From: Pseudoalteromonas viridis
GTDB taxonomy: Bacteria > Pseudomonadota > Gammaproteobacteria > Enterobacterales > Alteromonadaceae
Reading direction: 5' to 3'
DNA: 64,000 nt
NCBI RefSeq assembly: GCF_017742995.1
Contig: NZ_CP072425.1
Coordinates: 3,038,001 to 3,102,000, forward strand
In this document: piece by piece, positions 1 to 8,529 of the stretch
Layout of the letters: the number at the start of each line of letters is the position of its first letter
Numbering within the stretch: position 1 is the stretch's first letter
Program-made: the position numbers and the translations under genes
Notes under the pieces: model-generated
What the model saw: only the letters and a program-made list of their open reading frames with translations
Database searches by the model: none
What the model was told of the DNA's origin: nothing

Positions 1-108
1 GGTACTGCCAGCGTTTATAGAGAAACTGACGTCATCCAGAGCACGCTTCTGGGCAAATCGCTTTGTCAGACCGCTGACCTCAATCGCGATGGAAGTAGCA
101 GAGTTCAT
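1..108 (-). CDS. ABC transporter ATP-binding protein, N-terminal fragment
   Basis: Only the first 36 codons lie in the window; the rest runs off the left edge. The fragment reads MNSATSIAIEVSGLTKRF and continues through ALDDVSF, the usual start of an ABC ATPase just before its Walker A motif, which is outside the window. The ATG at 108-106 overlaps the stop of the upstream permease gene as ATGA, so the two are translationally coupled and probably form one ABC-2 type exporter. The substrate cannot be told from this piece. Confidence 0.8.
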   Translation of the reverse strand, partial: MNSATSIAIEVSGLTKRFAQKRALDDVSFSINAGST

Positions 109-914
109 AGATCTTTCCTCTTGATTAGCCAGTAGGCGACGCTCAGAAGCGCCACTGATTGCAGTACAGGGGTAGCGATGGACAGCAAGTTAATGTCGTA
201 CCAGGGCGCAATGCGGCTGATGTGCACGCCCGGCAGAGCGTAATATAACCATTGTGCAGCTTCAATATGGCTTGCCAGATAACCAATCAGCAGATTGCCC
301 ACGGTGAACAACAAAGTGGCATAAATAATACTCAGCCGGGCTGAGCTGGCGAGCAGGTTAAGCAGCGCCATCAGGGCAATAAAGGGCAAAGTGGTCAGAG
401 CCAGTAACGCAATGATTGCGACCACTTTGAGCAGCCCGCTGAATAGCAAAGCGGTATCTCGAGTCAGCATTAACAGCCAGGCAGCCAGCACGGAGACCGT
501 TATGAGAGCGAATAGCACGAGCACCTGACCGGTAAAGCGCCCCAACAAGAGCTCTGCGCGGCTGGCACGTAATGTCAGAAACCTGAGCGTGCCCCGTTTT
601 GCATCCTCGACGGTCTGGTCAGCACTGACAAATAAGGTGAACAATGGAAACGTAAATAGGGCGATGATCCAGTAGACCGATAACTCAGCCTCAGGCCAGC
701 GCACCAGCTGATAGAGGCCAATAGAACCGGCAACTTGAATGGCAATATCTGAGAATTCGGGACTTCTGAGCACGGAAACCGCGTGATAGATGGGATAGCG
801 TAATATGATCAGCCACACCATAGTAAAAGCCGCCAGGGCGAGCCAGCCTCGTTTTGTGGCAAACAAACGTGTCAGTTCAAACTGACTGAGTAAGATGATT
901 CTTTTTAGTGACAT
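105..914 (-). CDS. ABC-2 type transporter permease
   Basis: The 269-residue protein has about six hydrophobic segments. A first one near residues 25-40 is followed by a long extracytoplasmic stretch and then helices at roughly 80-95, 130-150, 160-190, 195-215 and 245-262. The stretch ESADQTVEDAKRGTLRFL-like (residues about 97-115, containing ADQTVEDAKRGTLRFLTLR) resembles the cytoplasmic coupling region of ABC-2 permeases. It is the membrane partner of the ATPase that begins four bases before its stop codon. An AAGGAG Shine-Dalgarno lies just upstream of the ATG at 914. The exported substrate is unknown. Confidence 0.8.
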   Translation of the reverse strand: MSLKRIILLSQFELTRLFATKRGWLALAAFTMVWLIILRYPIYHAVSVLRSPEFSDIAIQVAGSIGLYQLVRWPEAELSVYWIIALFTFPLFTLFVSADQTVEDAKRGTLRFLTLRASRAELLLGRFTGQVLVLFALITVSVLAAWLLMLTRDTALLFSGLLKVVAIIALLALTTLPFIALMALLNLLASSARLSIIYATLLFTVGNLLIGYLASHIEAAQWLYYALPGVHISRIAPWYDINLLSIATPVLQSVALLSVAYWLIKRKDL

Positions 915-996
915 AGTGCACTCCTTTTGCGCCTACCTTAACGCAAAAGTCAGAGGATGGAAAAGCGGAGAATTGTTTCAGAGTGTGGCGAATAAA

Positions 997-1018
997 AAAG
1001 GAGCCCGCAGGCTCCTTT
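997..1018 (-). terminator. Intrinsic terminator after the M2 peptidase gene
   Basis: A perfect 9-bp stem, AAAGGAGCC at 997-1005 with GGCTCCTTT at 1010-1018, has a CGCA loop. On the minus strand it runs into a T tract. It sits 14 bases past the stop of the peptidase gene. Confidence 0.85.
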
Positions 1019-1031
1019 CTCTTGGTGTTGA

Positions 1032-2846
1032 TTACCAACCGCACTGGCGGTTTTTGTTTTGCTCGTCCAGATAGCTCTGAAGCGGGGCAAAGTAATCCAG
1101 AATAGCGGTGGCATCCATTTGCTTACTGCCTGTAACGCTTTCCAGTGCTTCTTGCCATGGGCGGCTGCTGCCCATTTCTAGCATGGCATTTAAGCGCTCA
1201 CCGGCTTCTTTTGAGTTGTACACAGAGCAGCGGTGAATGGCTTCTTTGTTACCTGAAATTTCACACAAAGCTTTGTGGAATTCAAATTGAAGAATGTGTG
1301 CCAGGAAGTAGCGCGTATAAGGTACATTGCCTGGTACGTGGTATTTCGCACCTGGGTCAAAGTCGTTTTCAGTACGTGCGACAGGCGCCTGAAGGCCCTG
1401 ATACTTCTCGCGTAATTCCCACCAGGCTTGGTTATATTCAGCCGGGCTGATTTCGCCGGAGTATACTTTCCAGCGCCATTGGTCAACTAACAGGCCAAAA
1501 GGAATGAAGGCAATTTTATCCAGTGCCATTTTCATCAGCAGGCCAATGTCTTTTGACTCGTCAGGCACCTGATCCAGCAGGCCAATCTCTTTAAGGTAAC
1601 CCGGTGTTACCGACAGCGCTATGGTGTCACCGATTGCTTCGTGGAAACCATCGTTGGCACTTTCCTGATAATACAGCGGTAGCTTGTTGTAGGCGCGCTG
1701 ATAGAAGTTGTGGCCTAACTCGTGGTGAATAACCGAGAATTCTTCGCCAGTGCGCTGGATACACATCTTGATACGCAGATCGTCTTTGTTATCCAGGTTC
1801 CATGCGGATGCATGACACTGTACGTCACGATCCTGTGGCTTGGTAAAGAGTGAGCGAGTCCAGAATGTTTCTGGCAGCGGCTCAAAGCCCATTGAAGTGA
1901 AGAACTTCTCGGCGCCTTTGACCATTTTGATTTCGTCGTAGTTATGCTTTTCAAGCAACTCAGTCACGTTATAGCCCGGATCAGCATTTTCCGGTGCAAC
2001 CAGGTCGTAGATATTGCCCCATTGCTGGGCCCACATGTTGCCTAACAGGTGTGCCGGAATTGGCTGGTCCTGAGGTACTTTATCTTCACCATACTTTTCG
2101 CCCAGTTTGGCACGAACGTGACAGTGCAGTGAGTCATATAAAGGCTTTACCTGGCCCCAGATGCGGTCAAGTTCTTTCGCAAAGTCGTCGGCCGGCATGT
2201 CGTATTTGCTGCGCCACATCGCGCCGGTGTCACGATATCCCAGCTCCTGTGCGCCTTCATTTGCGAGAGAAACCAAGTCTTTATACAAAGGACGCATTTG
2301 TGGAGAAACCTGACGCCAGCCCTGCCACACATCCAGCAATTCTGCATAGTCACGGCTGTTGGCCATTTTGGCTGTCATCTCGCCCAGGCTCATACAGTTG
2401 CCGTCTTTACAGTATTTACCTTTGCCGTACATGCCATCCAGCTCAGCAGACAGCTTCGCCAGCTCTGCTGTTTTTTCAGCATCTTTTGGTGCCGGTAAGG
2501 TCAGGTTGAGTTTAAGCTTGTCTAGCTTACGACGGTTGTCGTAACTGAGTTCCAGCTCGTCAAACTTGGCCGCTTCATTGGCAAGGGCAACCAGTTTTTC
2601 GGTGTATTCCTGATTAACATCGGCTGCCAGAGAGGCGGTGTCTTCTGTAATAAAGTTGGCATAGATCCAGGCTGAACGCGCACTGCGATAGCTGAGGTCT
2701 TGCAGTTCTTTTTCTGCTTTGGTTAGAAATGCTTCTGCGTCTTTTTCTGTCAGGGTTGACGTGCTTGTTGAGTTACATCCACTCAGTGAGAGTGCCCCGG
2801 CAACCACGAGGGCGCCCAGGCTGAGTTTGAATTGTAGTGCCATCAT
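1032..2846 (-). CDS. M2 family peptidyl-dipeptidase (ACE-like) lipoprotein
   Basis: This is a zinc metallopeptidase of the angiotensin-converting-enzyme family, 604 residues from the chosen start. The HHELGH motif provides the HEXXH zinc site, and the FHEAIGD segment about 24 residues later supplies the third (Glu) ligand. The late segment with HVPGNVPYTRYFLAHILQF is the family's conserved C-terminal substrate and chloride-binding region. The open frame extends 23 codons upstream, but translation from the Met pair at 2846/2843 gives a clean lipoprotein signal (hydrophobic run, then LSLSGC). A GGAA precedes that start. The protein is therefore probably anchored in the outer membrane, facing the periplasm or the surface. 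It would remove C-terminal dipeptides from peptides; the physiological substrate is unknown. It is monocistronic, with its own terminator. Confidence 0.9.
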   Translation of the reverse strand: MMALQFKLSLGALVVAGALSLSGCNSTSTSTLTEKDAEAFLTKAEKELQDLSYRSARSAWIYANFITEDTASLAADVNQEYTEKLVALANEAAKFDELELSYDNRRKLDKLKLNLTLPAPKDAEKTAELAKLSAELDGMYGKGKYCKDGNCMSLGEMTAKMANSRDYAELLDVWQGWRQVSPQMRPLYKDLVSLANEGAQELGYRDTGAMWRSKYDMPADDFAKELDRIWGQVKPLYDSLHCHVRAKLGEKYGEDKVPQDQPIPAHLLGNMWAQQWGNIYDLVAPENADPGYNVTELLEKHNYDEIKMVKGAEKFFTSMGFEPLPETFWTRSLFTKPQDRDVQCHASAWNLDNKDDLRIKMCIQRTGEEFSVIHHELGHNFYQRAYNKLPLYYQESANDGFHEAIGDTIALSVTPGYLKEIGLLDQVPDESKDIGLLMKMALDKIAFIPFGLLVDQWRWKVYSGEISPAEYNQAWWELREKYQGLQAPVARTENDFDPGAKYHVPGNVPYTRYFLAHILQFEFHKALCEISGNKEAIHRCSVYNSKEAGERLNAMLEMGSSRPWQEALESVTGSKQMDATAILDYFAPLQSYLDEQNKNRQCGW

Positions 2847-2991
2847 TGTTCCAATTATCGTTATTAGAAACTCGATGATACCAGCGTCGACTGGCTGCGA
2901 CAATTCGCGTCGCATGAGCAGGGCGAAAATATTGAGATAAGCGACATTTGTTCCATACTTAAAGCGCCATCAACCGGGAGGTGCCGATATT

Positions 2992-5256
2992 ATGTGGTTA
3001 CTGATACTGCTCATCATTGCTGTGTGTTTTATTTTTTATGTCAAAGAAATCAGGCTCAAGCTGGTTTCAAGTCCCGCTCTGGCTTATTTTAAACGGGCAT
3101 TACCCCAGTTATCGCACACTGAGCGCGAAGCGATGGAGGCCGGAGATACCTGGTGGGATGCAAGCTTATTTAGCGGCAAACCCGACTGGTCGCAGTGGTT
3201 GCAAACGGGCAAGCCGGCACTGAGCGAGCGGGAGGCTGATTTTATCGAGCATGAACTGGCACAGCTGATGGCTATGCTGGATGAAAATCAAATCTGCGCG
3301 GACGGTGACTTGCCGCCTGAGGTATGGCAGTACTTGAAAGAAAAGGGATTTTTTGCCTTTATTATTCCTGAGAAATTTGGCGGTAAAGCCTTCAGCGCTC
3401 AGGCAAACTCCGCCATCGTGGCGCAAATAGCCACTCGCAGTTTGTCGACCGCAGTAACTGTGATGGTACCAAACAGCCTTGGCCCGGCCGAGCTGTTACT
3501 ACACTTTGGTACGCCACAACAGCAACAAGCCTGGCTGCCCAAACTGGCCGATGGATCTGCGCTGCCTTGTTTCGCGTTAACCTCGTTAGATGCAGGCTCG
3601 GATGCCGGTGGTATTACCGACTTTGCTGTGGTGTGTAAGCAAGAGTTTGAAGGGGAAATGACTTTAGGGCTGAAAGTAACCTGGCAAAAGCGTTATATCA
3701 CTTTGGCACCGGTGGCCTCGGTGCTGGGGCTTGCCTTCAAAGTGTATGACCCCGATCAGTTGTTATCGGAAACAACGGAATTGGGTATAACCTGTGCGTT
3801 GATCCCCACAGACCATAATGGGGTTGAAGTTGGTCCGAGACATGACCCCATGGGGCTGGCCTTTATGAATGGTACAACTCGAGGAGAGGGGGTTTTTATT
3901 CCAATGCACTGGGTTATTGGTGAGGTCGACGGGATTGGCAAAGGCTGGCGTATGCTGGTGTCTTGCCTGAGCGCAGGACGCGGGATCTCGCTTCCGGCGT
4001 TAAGTGCCGGAACCGCGCAGTTAAGCGCTAGGTCAACTACGGCGTATTGTAGTGTCAGGCGACAGTTTAAGCAGCCTTTATGGCGCTTCGAAGGTGTACA
4101 GGCTGCGCTGGGGCGAGTAGCGGGGCTAAGTTACAGCATAGAGGCTACGAGGCAAAATACCGCCATGGCCATCGATCTCAATAAGAGCCCGGCGGTGATC
4201 ACGGCGATTGCGAAATACCATCTGACGGAAATGGCGCGGATCGCAATTAATGATGCTATGGACTTACATGGTGGCAAGGCCATCCAGCGTGGTCCGTTGA
4301 ATTATCTTGCGCTCCACTATCAGGGCATGCCCATCAGCATCACGGTTGAGGGAGCGAATATCCTGACACGTAACCTGATGATCTTTGGTCAGGGCGCAAC
4401 GCGTTGCCATCCTTATGTGTTAAAAGAAATGGCGGCAGCGCAAGAGCAAGATGCAGACATCGCTTTACAGCAGTTTGACAAAGTGCTTGTGCAGCATCTG
4501 GCCCATAGCAGTAAAACCTTTCTTAAAGCCACCTTTAACGGGTTTACGTGTGGGATGTTTTCTTCTTCTCCTGTGGCCGGTGAGGTGGCAAATTATTACA
4601 AAACCCTCACCTGGTACAGCCAGATATTGGCAGTCTTAAGCGACCTGGCAATGCTAGTACTTGGGGGCAAACTTAAACTTCAGGAAATGCGTTCAGCGCG
4701 CCTTGGTGACATGCTGAGTCAGCTTTATCTGGGGTCATGTGTGTTGAAGAAGTTTGAGGATGATGGCCGCCAGCGCAGTGATTTGCCTCTGTTACATTAT
4801 GCGATGCACTTTCACCTGAATGCGTTTGAGCAGGCCTACAGCGGGTTTATTGATAACTTTGCCCCCAAAGGTTTAAAAACCATAGTAAAGCGTTGGTTTA
4901 TGCCTTTTGGCCCTGGTATTGGCGGGCCGTCGGATCAACTAATCACTGAACTTTGCCAAAGCCTTTATCATAATAAGTTAACGCTGGCACGGGTCAGCAA
5001 TTTATGTGATACCTCAGGCCACACCGGACTGGAGGCACTAGAGCTGGCTTTTAAATTGTTTCCCAAGTGCGAGCAAGGGCTGCATAAGTTTGAACGCTGG
5101 CAAAAAGCACATCAGGCAAAACTACTGGCACTCAATACCGAAGAGCAATTAGCGCTGGCGGTAGAAGAATGCATTTTGGATGAAGAAGAGCGGGAGTTAC
5201 TGGTCAGCTGGTTTGAATCTAGCCGTCAGGCGCTGAGTGTGGATGAGCAGGCTTAA
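2992..5256 (+). CDS. fadE: Acyl-CoA dehydrogenase, FadE type
   Basis: This flavoprotein catalyses the first step of fatty-acid beta-oxidation, oxidising acyl-CoA to trans-2-enoyl-CoA. At 754 residues it belongs to the large FadE subclass (E. coli FadE is about 814), not the 380-residue classical enzymes. An N-terminal membrane helix (residues 2-17) is followed by the FadE-specific WWDASLF segment near residue 60. Next come the acyl-CoA dehydrogenase N-terminal and middle domains (IPEKFGGKAFS near 125; FALTSLDAGSDA near 195) and the FAD domain (DLHGGKAIQRGP near 425; VEGANILTRNLM near 455). A FadE-type C-terminal extension completes the protein. A strong GGGAGG Shine-Dalgarno at about 2976 supports the start. 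It is transcribed alone and diverges from the M2 peptidase. Confidence 0.93.
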   Translation: MWLLILLIIAVCFIFYVKEIRLKLVSSPALAYFKRALPQLSHTEREAMEAGDTWWDASLFSGKPDWSQWLQTGKPALSEREADFIEHELAQLMAMLDENQICADGDLPPEVWQYLKEKGFFAFIIPEKFGGKAFSAQANSAIVAQIATRSLSTAVTVMVPNSLGPAELLLHFGTPQQQQAWLPKLADGSALPCFALTSLDAGSDAGGITDFAVVCKQEFEGEMTLGLKVTWQKRYITLAPVASVLGLAFKVYDPDQLLSETTELGITCALIPTDHNGVEVGPRHDPMGLAFMNGTTRGEGVFIPMHWVIGEVDGIGKGWRMLVSCLSAGRGISLPALSAGTAQLSARSTTAYCSVRRQFKQPLWRFEGVQAALGRVAGLSYSIEATRQNTAMAIDLNKSPAVITAIAKYHLTEMARIAINDAMDLHGGKAIQRGPLNYLALHYQGMPISITVEGANILTRNLMIFGQGATRCHPYVLKEMAAAQEQDADIALQQFDKVLVQHLAHSSKTFLKATFNGFTCGMFSSSPVAGEVANYYKTLTWYSQILAVLSDLAMLVLGGKLKLQEMRSARLGDMLSQLYLGSCVLKKFEDDGRQRSDLPLLHYAMHFHLNAFEQAYSGFIDNFAPKGLKTIVKRWFMPFGPGIGGPSDQLITELCQSLYHNKLTLARVSNLCDTSGHTGLEALELAFKLFPKCEQGLHKFERWQKAHQAKLLALNTEEQLALAVEECILDEEERELLVSWFESSRQALSVDEQA

Positions 5257-5301
5257 AACTAAGGGTTTCCTTCGGTGAATGGTATTGCTAAGTCAAATAG
5301 G

Positions 5302-5325
5302 GTGAGCCAGACTTCTCTGGCTCAC
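5302..5325. terminator. Hairpin between convergent fadE and a lipoprotein gene
   Basis: A perfect 10-bp stem, GTGAGCCAGA with TCTGGCTCAC, has a CTTC loop. It lies 45 bases past fadE and 50 bases past the convergent lipoprotein stop. No clear T tract follows on either strand, so it may act as an mRNA 3'-end stabiliser or a weak bidirectional terminator. Confidence 0.55.
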
Positions 5326-5375
5326 AAATATATAGTTACTGGTTGTTATTTAGTGCATTGACGCTAAGCGCAAAC

Positions 5376-5813
5376 TTAGCGAGCAAACGGATCGGCGTTA
5401 ATTTTATCTACGTACCATTCGCCTTTGCGTTTGACCAGCTGAACGCTGCGCATATCGTCTACTTGATCGCCGTTCAGCATGCCGGTGAAAATAAGATTGA
5501 TCCGCGCCTCGTTGCCATACTGCTCACGTAAACTCTGATTGGTCATGTCCACCTCAATGGTGACCTGATCGTACTGCATGTTTACCAGGTTTCTGGCGAA
5601 CTGGGAGGGTGTGCCGTATGAGCGCATAATCCTGCCCATTCGCGGTGTTGAACGGCTAAGCGCCAGCTCCATGTCTTTCTTATTGTATAATGCATCGAAG
5701 AAGACTGTCGCTGCATATCCCGGGGTGTTTCTGTCTCCACTGGCAGCATCGTCACCACCACAGCCAGACAGCATCAATAGGATGATAGTTGAAAAAGTGA
5801 GTAGGAATTTCAT
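5376..5813 (-). CDS. Small lipoprotein, DUF4878/NTF2-like
   Basis: The 145-residue protein opens with a lipoprotein signal (MKFLLTFSTIILLMLSGCGG, acylated Cys at 18). It has a compact alpha+beta body. The pattern of an N-terminal helix (TVFFDALYNKKD), mid-protein strands and a final VKRKGEWYVDKI strand is typical of the NTF2-like fold of DUF4878-type lipoproteins. The GEWYVDKI ending is especially characteristic. No catalytic motif is visible. The gene stands alone, with hairpins on both sides. Assignment to DUF4878 is from memory of the fold pattern, not a search. Confidence 0.7.
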   Translation of the reverse strand: MKFLLTFSTIILLMLSGCGGDDAASGDRNTPGYAATVFFDALYNKKDMELALSRSTPRMGRIMRSYGTPSQFARNLVNMQYDQVTIEVDMTNQSLREQYGNEARINLIFTGMLNGDQVDDMRSVQLVKRKGEWYVDKINADPFAR

Positions 5814-5934
5814 ATTAGTCGTAAATCAGCTGGTTATGACTTTAGTTTGTCTTCTAAACGGACTTTTGTAAAGTATAGGCTGGTAAAATATGGAATGTGC
5901 AAAGGGGGAGTACTGAAGGTGAGATGGCAGGTAG

Positions 5935-5966
5935 CAAACAGTTGCGGCACTTGCCACAACTGTTTG
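5935..5966 (-). terminator. Hairpin after the Ig/RCC1-like lipoprotein gene
   Basis: CAAACAGTTG (5935-5944) pairs with CAACTGTTTG (5957-5966). An inner GGC/GCC extension and an ACTT loop complete the stem. It lies 10 bases past the stop of the 784-residue lipoprotein gene. The T tract on the minus strand is poor, so its terminator role is probable rather than certain. Confidence 0.5.
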
Positions 5967-5975
5967 AAAGTTAAA

Positions 5976-8330
5976 CTATTCAATATCACATTTTAGAGCG
6001 CCACGAGCAGTTCGGTAGCAAATTTCTCTGATATAGATAAATAGGTCTTGTGGAAAGACGTCTTCGATTAATTTGGTTTGCTTGTTGCCTTCATAGCATT
6101 TTATGTCTTTGTTACTGACTAGGCAGGTGAGGGTCCCGTTCGCCAGCACTTTATGTACGGTTGCATTTTCCGCCAGCAAGTCAGTCAGCTCAACGCCTCG
6201 AGTACCCCAGCACTGCCAGCTGGCATCGCTCAACTGAGCACATACATTGTTGGCATCGACGGCGTTAAGCTTAGTCGCAAGCAATTGTGATGGCACGTTT
6301 TTCACCGGGTTATGGGGACTTTTGGCATTACAAGCAACAGTACCATAATTGCCAAGCAAGCAGGCGTAGTTGCCTTTAGTTATCACTTGCTTGAGTTCTG
6401 CAGGTGCGGTCAAAGTAAGTGGTTGACCATAACCGTTTTCGCGACAAGATTTAAATTCACCATCCGTCACAGTACATGTGTAGTAATCACCCGTGAAGGT
6501 ATGGTTGCTTTCATATCTTAGTTCGACTTCGCTGTGATCAGTCTGGTCAAACTCATCTGTGGCGTGAAATTCAAGTGTCACGATGCGTTCAAGGTCACCA
6601 TTATATTTGGCAGATGCGCTGGTGTCTGACACTTGTTTTATAGATACGTTATCGTCCGTGCTCTTGGCTTGCCAGTGGCTCGGAAAATTTTGCTTGTCGT
6701 TCGGGTGGAAAACTTGGCCAAAGACTTGCGCTTCACTACCTACTATATAGGTCTCTGCTACACCAGCATAGGGGACGAGAAGGGTGTTATGAGCCGTTCC
6801 CAAAATCATACTTTCACTCACAATATCACCGGCTCTAGCGGTGATTTTGATAGCAGTGACACCTTTGCGAGTAATTGTTTTTTTGTCTAGGTTCAGTGTT
6901 AATTTATGGCCTTCCAGGGCCCATTCAAGGTTATCGTAAGGCTCGTAATCACTGCTTGAAACTGTCACTTCCTCGATATCAAGGTCACCGCGAAATTCCA
7001 GTTCTAAAGAGGTGGGATAACCCGGATAAATCGAAAATTCACCAGGATCTTTTACCCTCAATAACGATTTTGCTATTGCTCCGCTGACATAACTGAAATT
7101 AGCAAAAGCTGATTTTTCAGCGCCACTTTTAAGCTTCACTTTGTACTCTACCTGTTGAGAAGTTTGAGTGGCGCTTTCATCAGGGATCGTGATCACCAAT
7201 TTTTCGTTCGATTTCTGCAGTAAATCTTCATTAAAGTCGTAAATCAGCCATGAAACGCTTTCGACATCTTCGAAATTTGTCAGATTAGACGTCACGGTGA
7301 CCGTTTGCCCTGGCACCGCATAAAGTCGGTCTAAAGAGAGTTCAATGGCATTGAGATCGGTTACGTTCTTTACCACAACGGATGTCTCAGCTGTTTTTTG
7401 GATGTTGCCCTTCATCGTCACGGTGAGCAAAAGTTTAAAGGTTTGAGTCTCATTGATTTCAGGGGCTTTAAAGTTATAAAAAAGTTGTCCCTGAGTCTGC
7501 TGAATAGGAGCTGGCGTGCCTTGCCACTGCCAATCATAGCTAATGATGTCATCGGTACGAATAATGTTAGCTTGAATGGTCTTGGTACTTTTTTCATTGA
7601 TAACTATTTGCTCAGGCAGACTCACACTGAGCGATGGTTCAGATTCAGGTGCTAATGTCGCTTTGATGGTTTTAGTAACGACGCCTTCACTGGTGGTAAT
7701 TTCAAAAATGATATCGAAGCGCTGGGTTTGCGTAACAGCAGGTAAATCAATGCTCAGGGTGCTTTGGCCTGCGCGTGTGTCATGATTGGACTCGGTTTGA
7801 GTATGGGTCAGCTCAAAGCCCTCGGTACGCCAATCGATTTTTTCAATATCTGACGTCATCGCAAAGGTAGCGGTAATGGCAGCATGGCCGCCGCCAGACA
7901 GTGTTACTGTGTCTGCAAGCTCAATGTGGCCGGCTGAGGATTTGGGCATGACCGTCACTTGCCAGGTTTTGCTTGCCTGGTTGTTTTGGCTGTCTGTTAC
8001 TGTGTATGTCAGCGTGACCTGAGTTTGCTCTTCGACGTCAGGAAAGGAAACATGGTGTGTGTTGCCTTCAGCTTCAATAAATTTAACACCGGGCAGGGAG
8101 CTACTCCATTTACCTGTTACAGCATCATTTTCTGGATCTGTGATCGTAGTCGTCAGAGATAATAGGTCTCCTGAGGTTACAAGAGTTTTGCCTTGCAGGC
8201 TGACTGTGGGTGCCTGATTGATGGTTTGTTGATTATCATTGTTTGCAGGTGATGTGTTTTCATCGCCAGATGAGGAACCCCCGCAGGCAGCAAGGATCCC
8301 AAAAGCAGACAGCAGTAAATAGTTTCGCAT
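5976..8330 (-). CDS. Large lipoprotein with Ig/PKD-like repeats and an RCC1-like C-terminus
   Basis: The 784-residue protein begins with a short lipoprotein signal ending ILAACGGSSSG, then a low-complexity Asn/Ser linker. Residues about 40-130 form a PKD/cadherin-like domain (APTVSLQG...TDPENDAVTGKW...YTVTDSQNN). Several further beta-sandwich-like segments of about 90-100 residues run to roughly 620. The last 150 residues carry repeated short Cys-containing strands (TCTVTDGEFKSC, YACLLGNYGTVAC, VCAQLSDASWQCWG, LTCLVSNKDIKC). These resemble the RCC1-type beta-propeller blades of bacterial surface lipoproteins. There are too few blades for a full seven-bladed propeller. The start has a GGAATG Shine-Dalgarno. 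The function is unknown; adhesion or ligand binding at the surface is an inference from architecture. Confidence 0.75.
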   Translation of the reverse strand: MRNYLLLSAFGILAACGGSSSGDENTSPANNDNQQTINQAPTVSLQGKTLVTSGDLLSLTTTITDPENDAVTGKWSSSLPGVKFIEAEGNTHHVSFPDVEEQTQVTLTYTVTDSQNNQASKTWQVTVMPKSSAGHIELADTVTLSGGGHAAITATFAMTSDIEKIDWRTEGFELTHTQTESNHDTRAGQSTLSIDLPAVTQTQRFDIIFEITTSEGVVTKTIKATLAPESEPSLSVSLPEQIVINEKSTKTIQANIIRTDDIISYDWQWQGTPAPIQQTQGQLFYNFKAPEINETQTFKLLLTVTMKGNIQKTAETSVVVKNVTDLNAIELSLDRLYAVPGQTVTVTSNLTNFEDVESVSWLIYDFNEDLLQKSNEKLVITIPDESATQTSQQVEYKVKLKSGAEKSAFANFSYVSGAIAKSLLRVKDPGEFSIYPGYPTSLELEFRGDLDIEEVTVSSSDYEPYDNLEWALEGHKLTLNLDKKTITRKGVTAIKITARAGDIVSESMILGTAHNTLLVPYAGVAETYIVGSEAQVFGQVFHPNDKQNFPSHWQAKSTDDNVSIKQVSDTSASAKYNGDLERIVTLEFHATDEFDQTDHSEVELRYESNHTFTGDYYTCTVTDGEFKSCRENGYGQPLTLTAPAELKQVITKGNYACLLGNYGTVACNAKSPHNPVKNVPSQLLATKLNAVDANNVCAQLSDASWQCWGTRGVELTDLLAENATVHKVLANGTLTCLVSNKDIKCYEGNKQTKLIEDVFPQDLFIYIREICYRTARGALKCDIE

Positions 8331-8474
8331 TAGTCATTCCTTTTGTTGCGTTTTCATTTCAACAATCAGGTTACTCTATGAAGAAGCCATTTTGGAAACG
8401 TTTATTTGTGAGTTTGTGTTTATACTCTAATCAACAAAATTAAACGATTTAAGATGAGAAAGAGGCAAAAATAA

Positions 8475-8497
8475 AAGCCCGATGTGACATCGGGCTT
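8475..8497 (-). terminator. Intrinsic terminator of the RND efflux operon
   Basis: AAGCCCGATG (8475-8484) pairs with CATCGGGCTT (8488-8497) around a TGA loop. On the minus strand it continues into TTTTATTTTT. It lies 33 bases past the RND pump stop. Confidence 0.9.
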
Positions 8498-8529
8498 GGT
8501 GGGTTGGGTAGTACTATGATTGAAAATTG

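Noticed and set aside
1994..2509. 171-codon plus-strand frame inside the M2 peptidase gene
   Set aside because: It lies antisense to a well-supported peptidase, has no recognisable domain, and its residue composition is that of a shadow frame.
8378..8443. Small frame MKKPFWKRLFVSLCLYSNQQN on the plus strand
   Set aside because: It looks like a signal-peptide start but ends after 21 residues. Ribosome-site spacing is poor and nothing supports translation.
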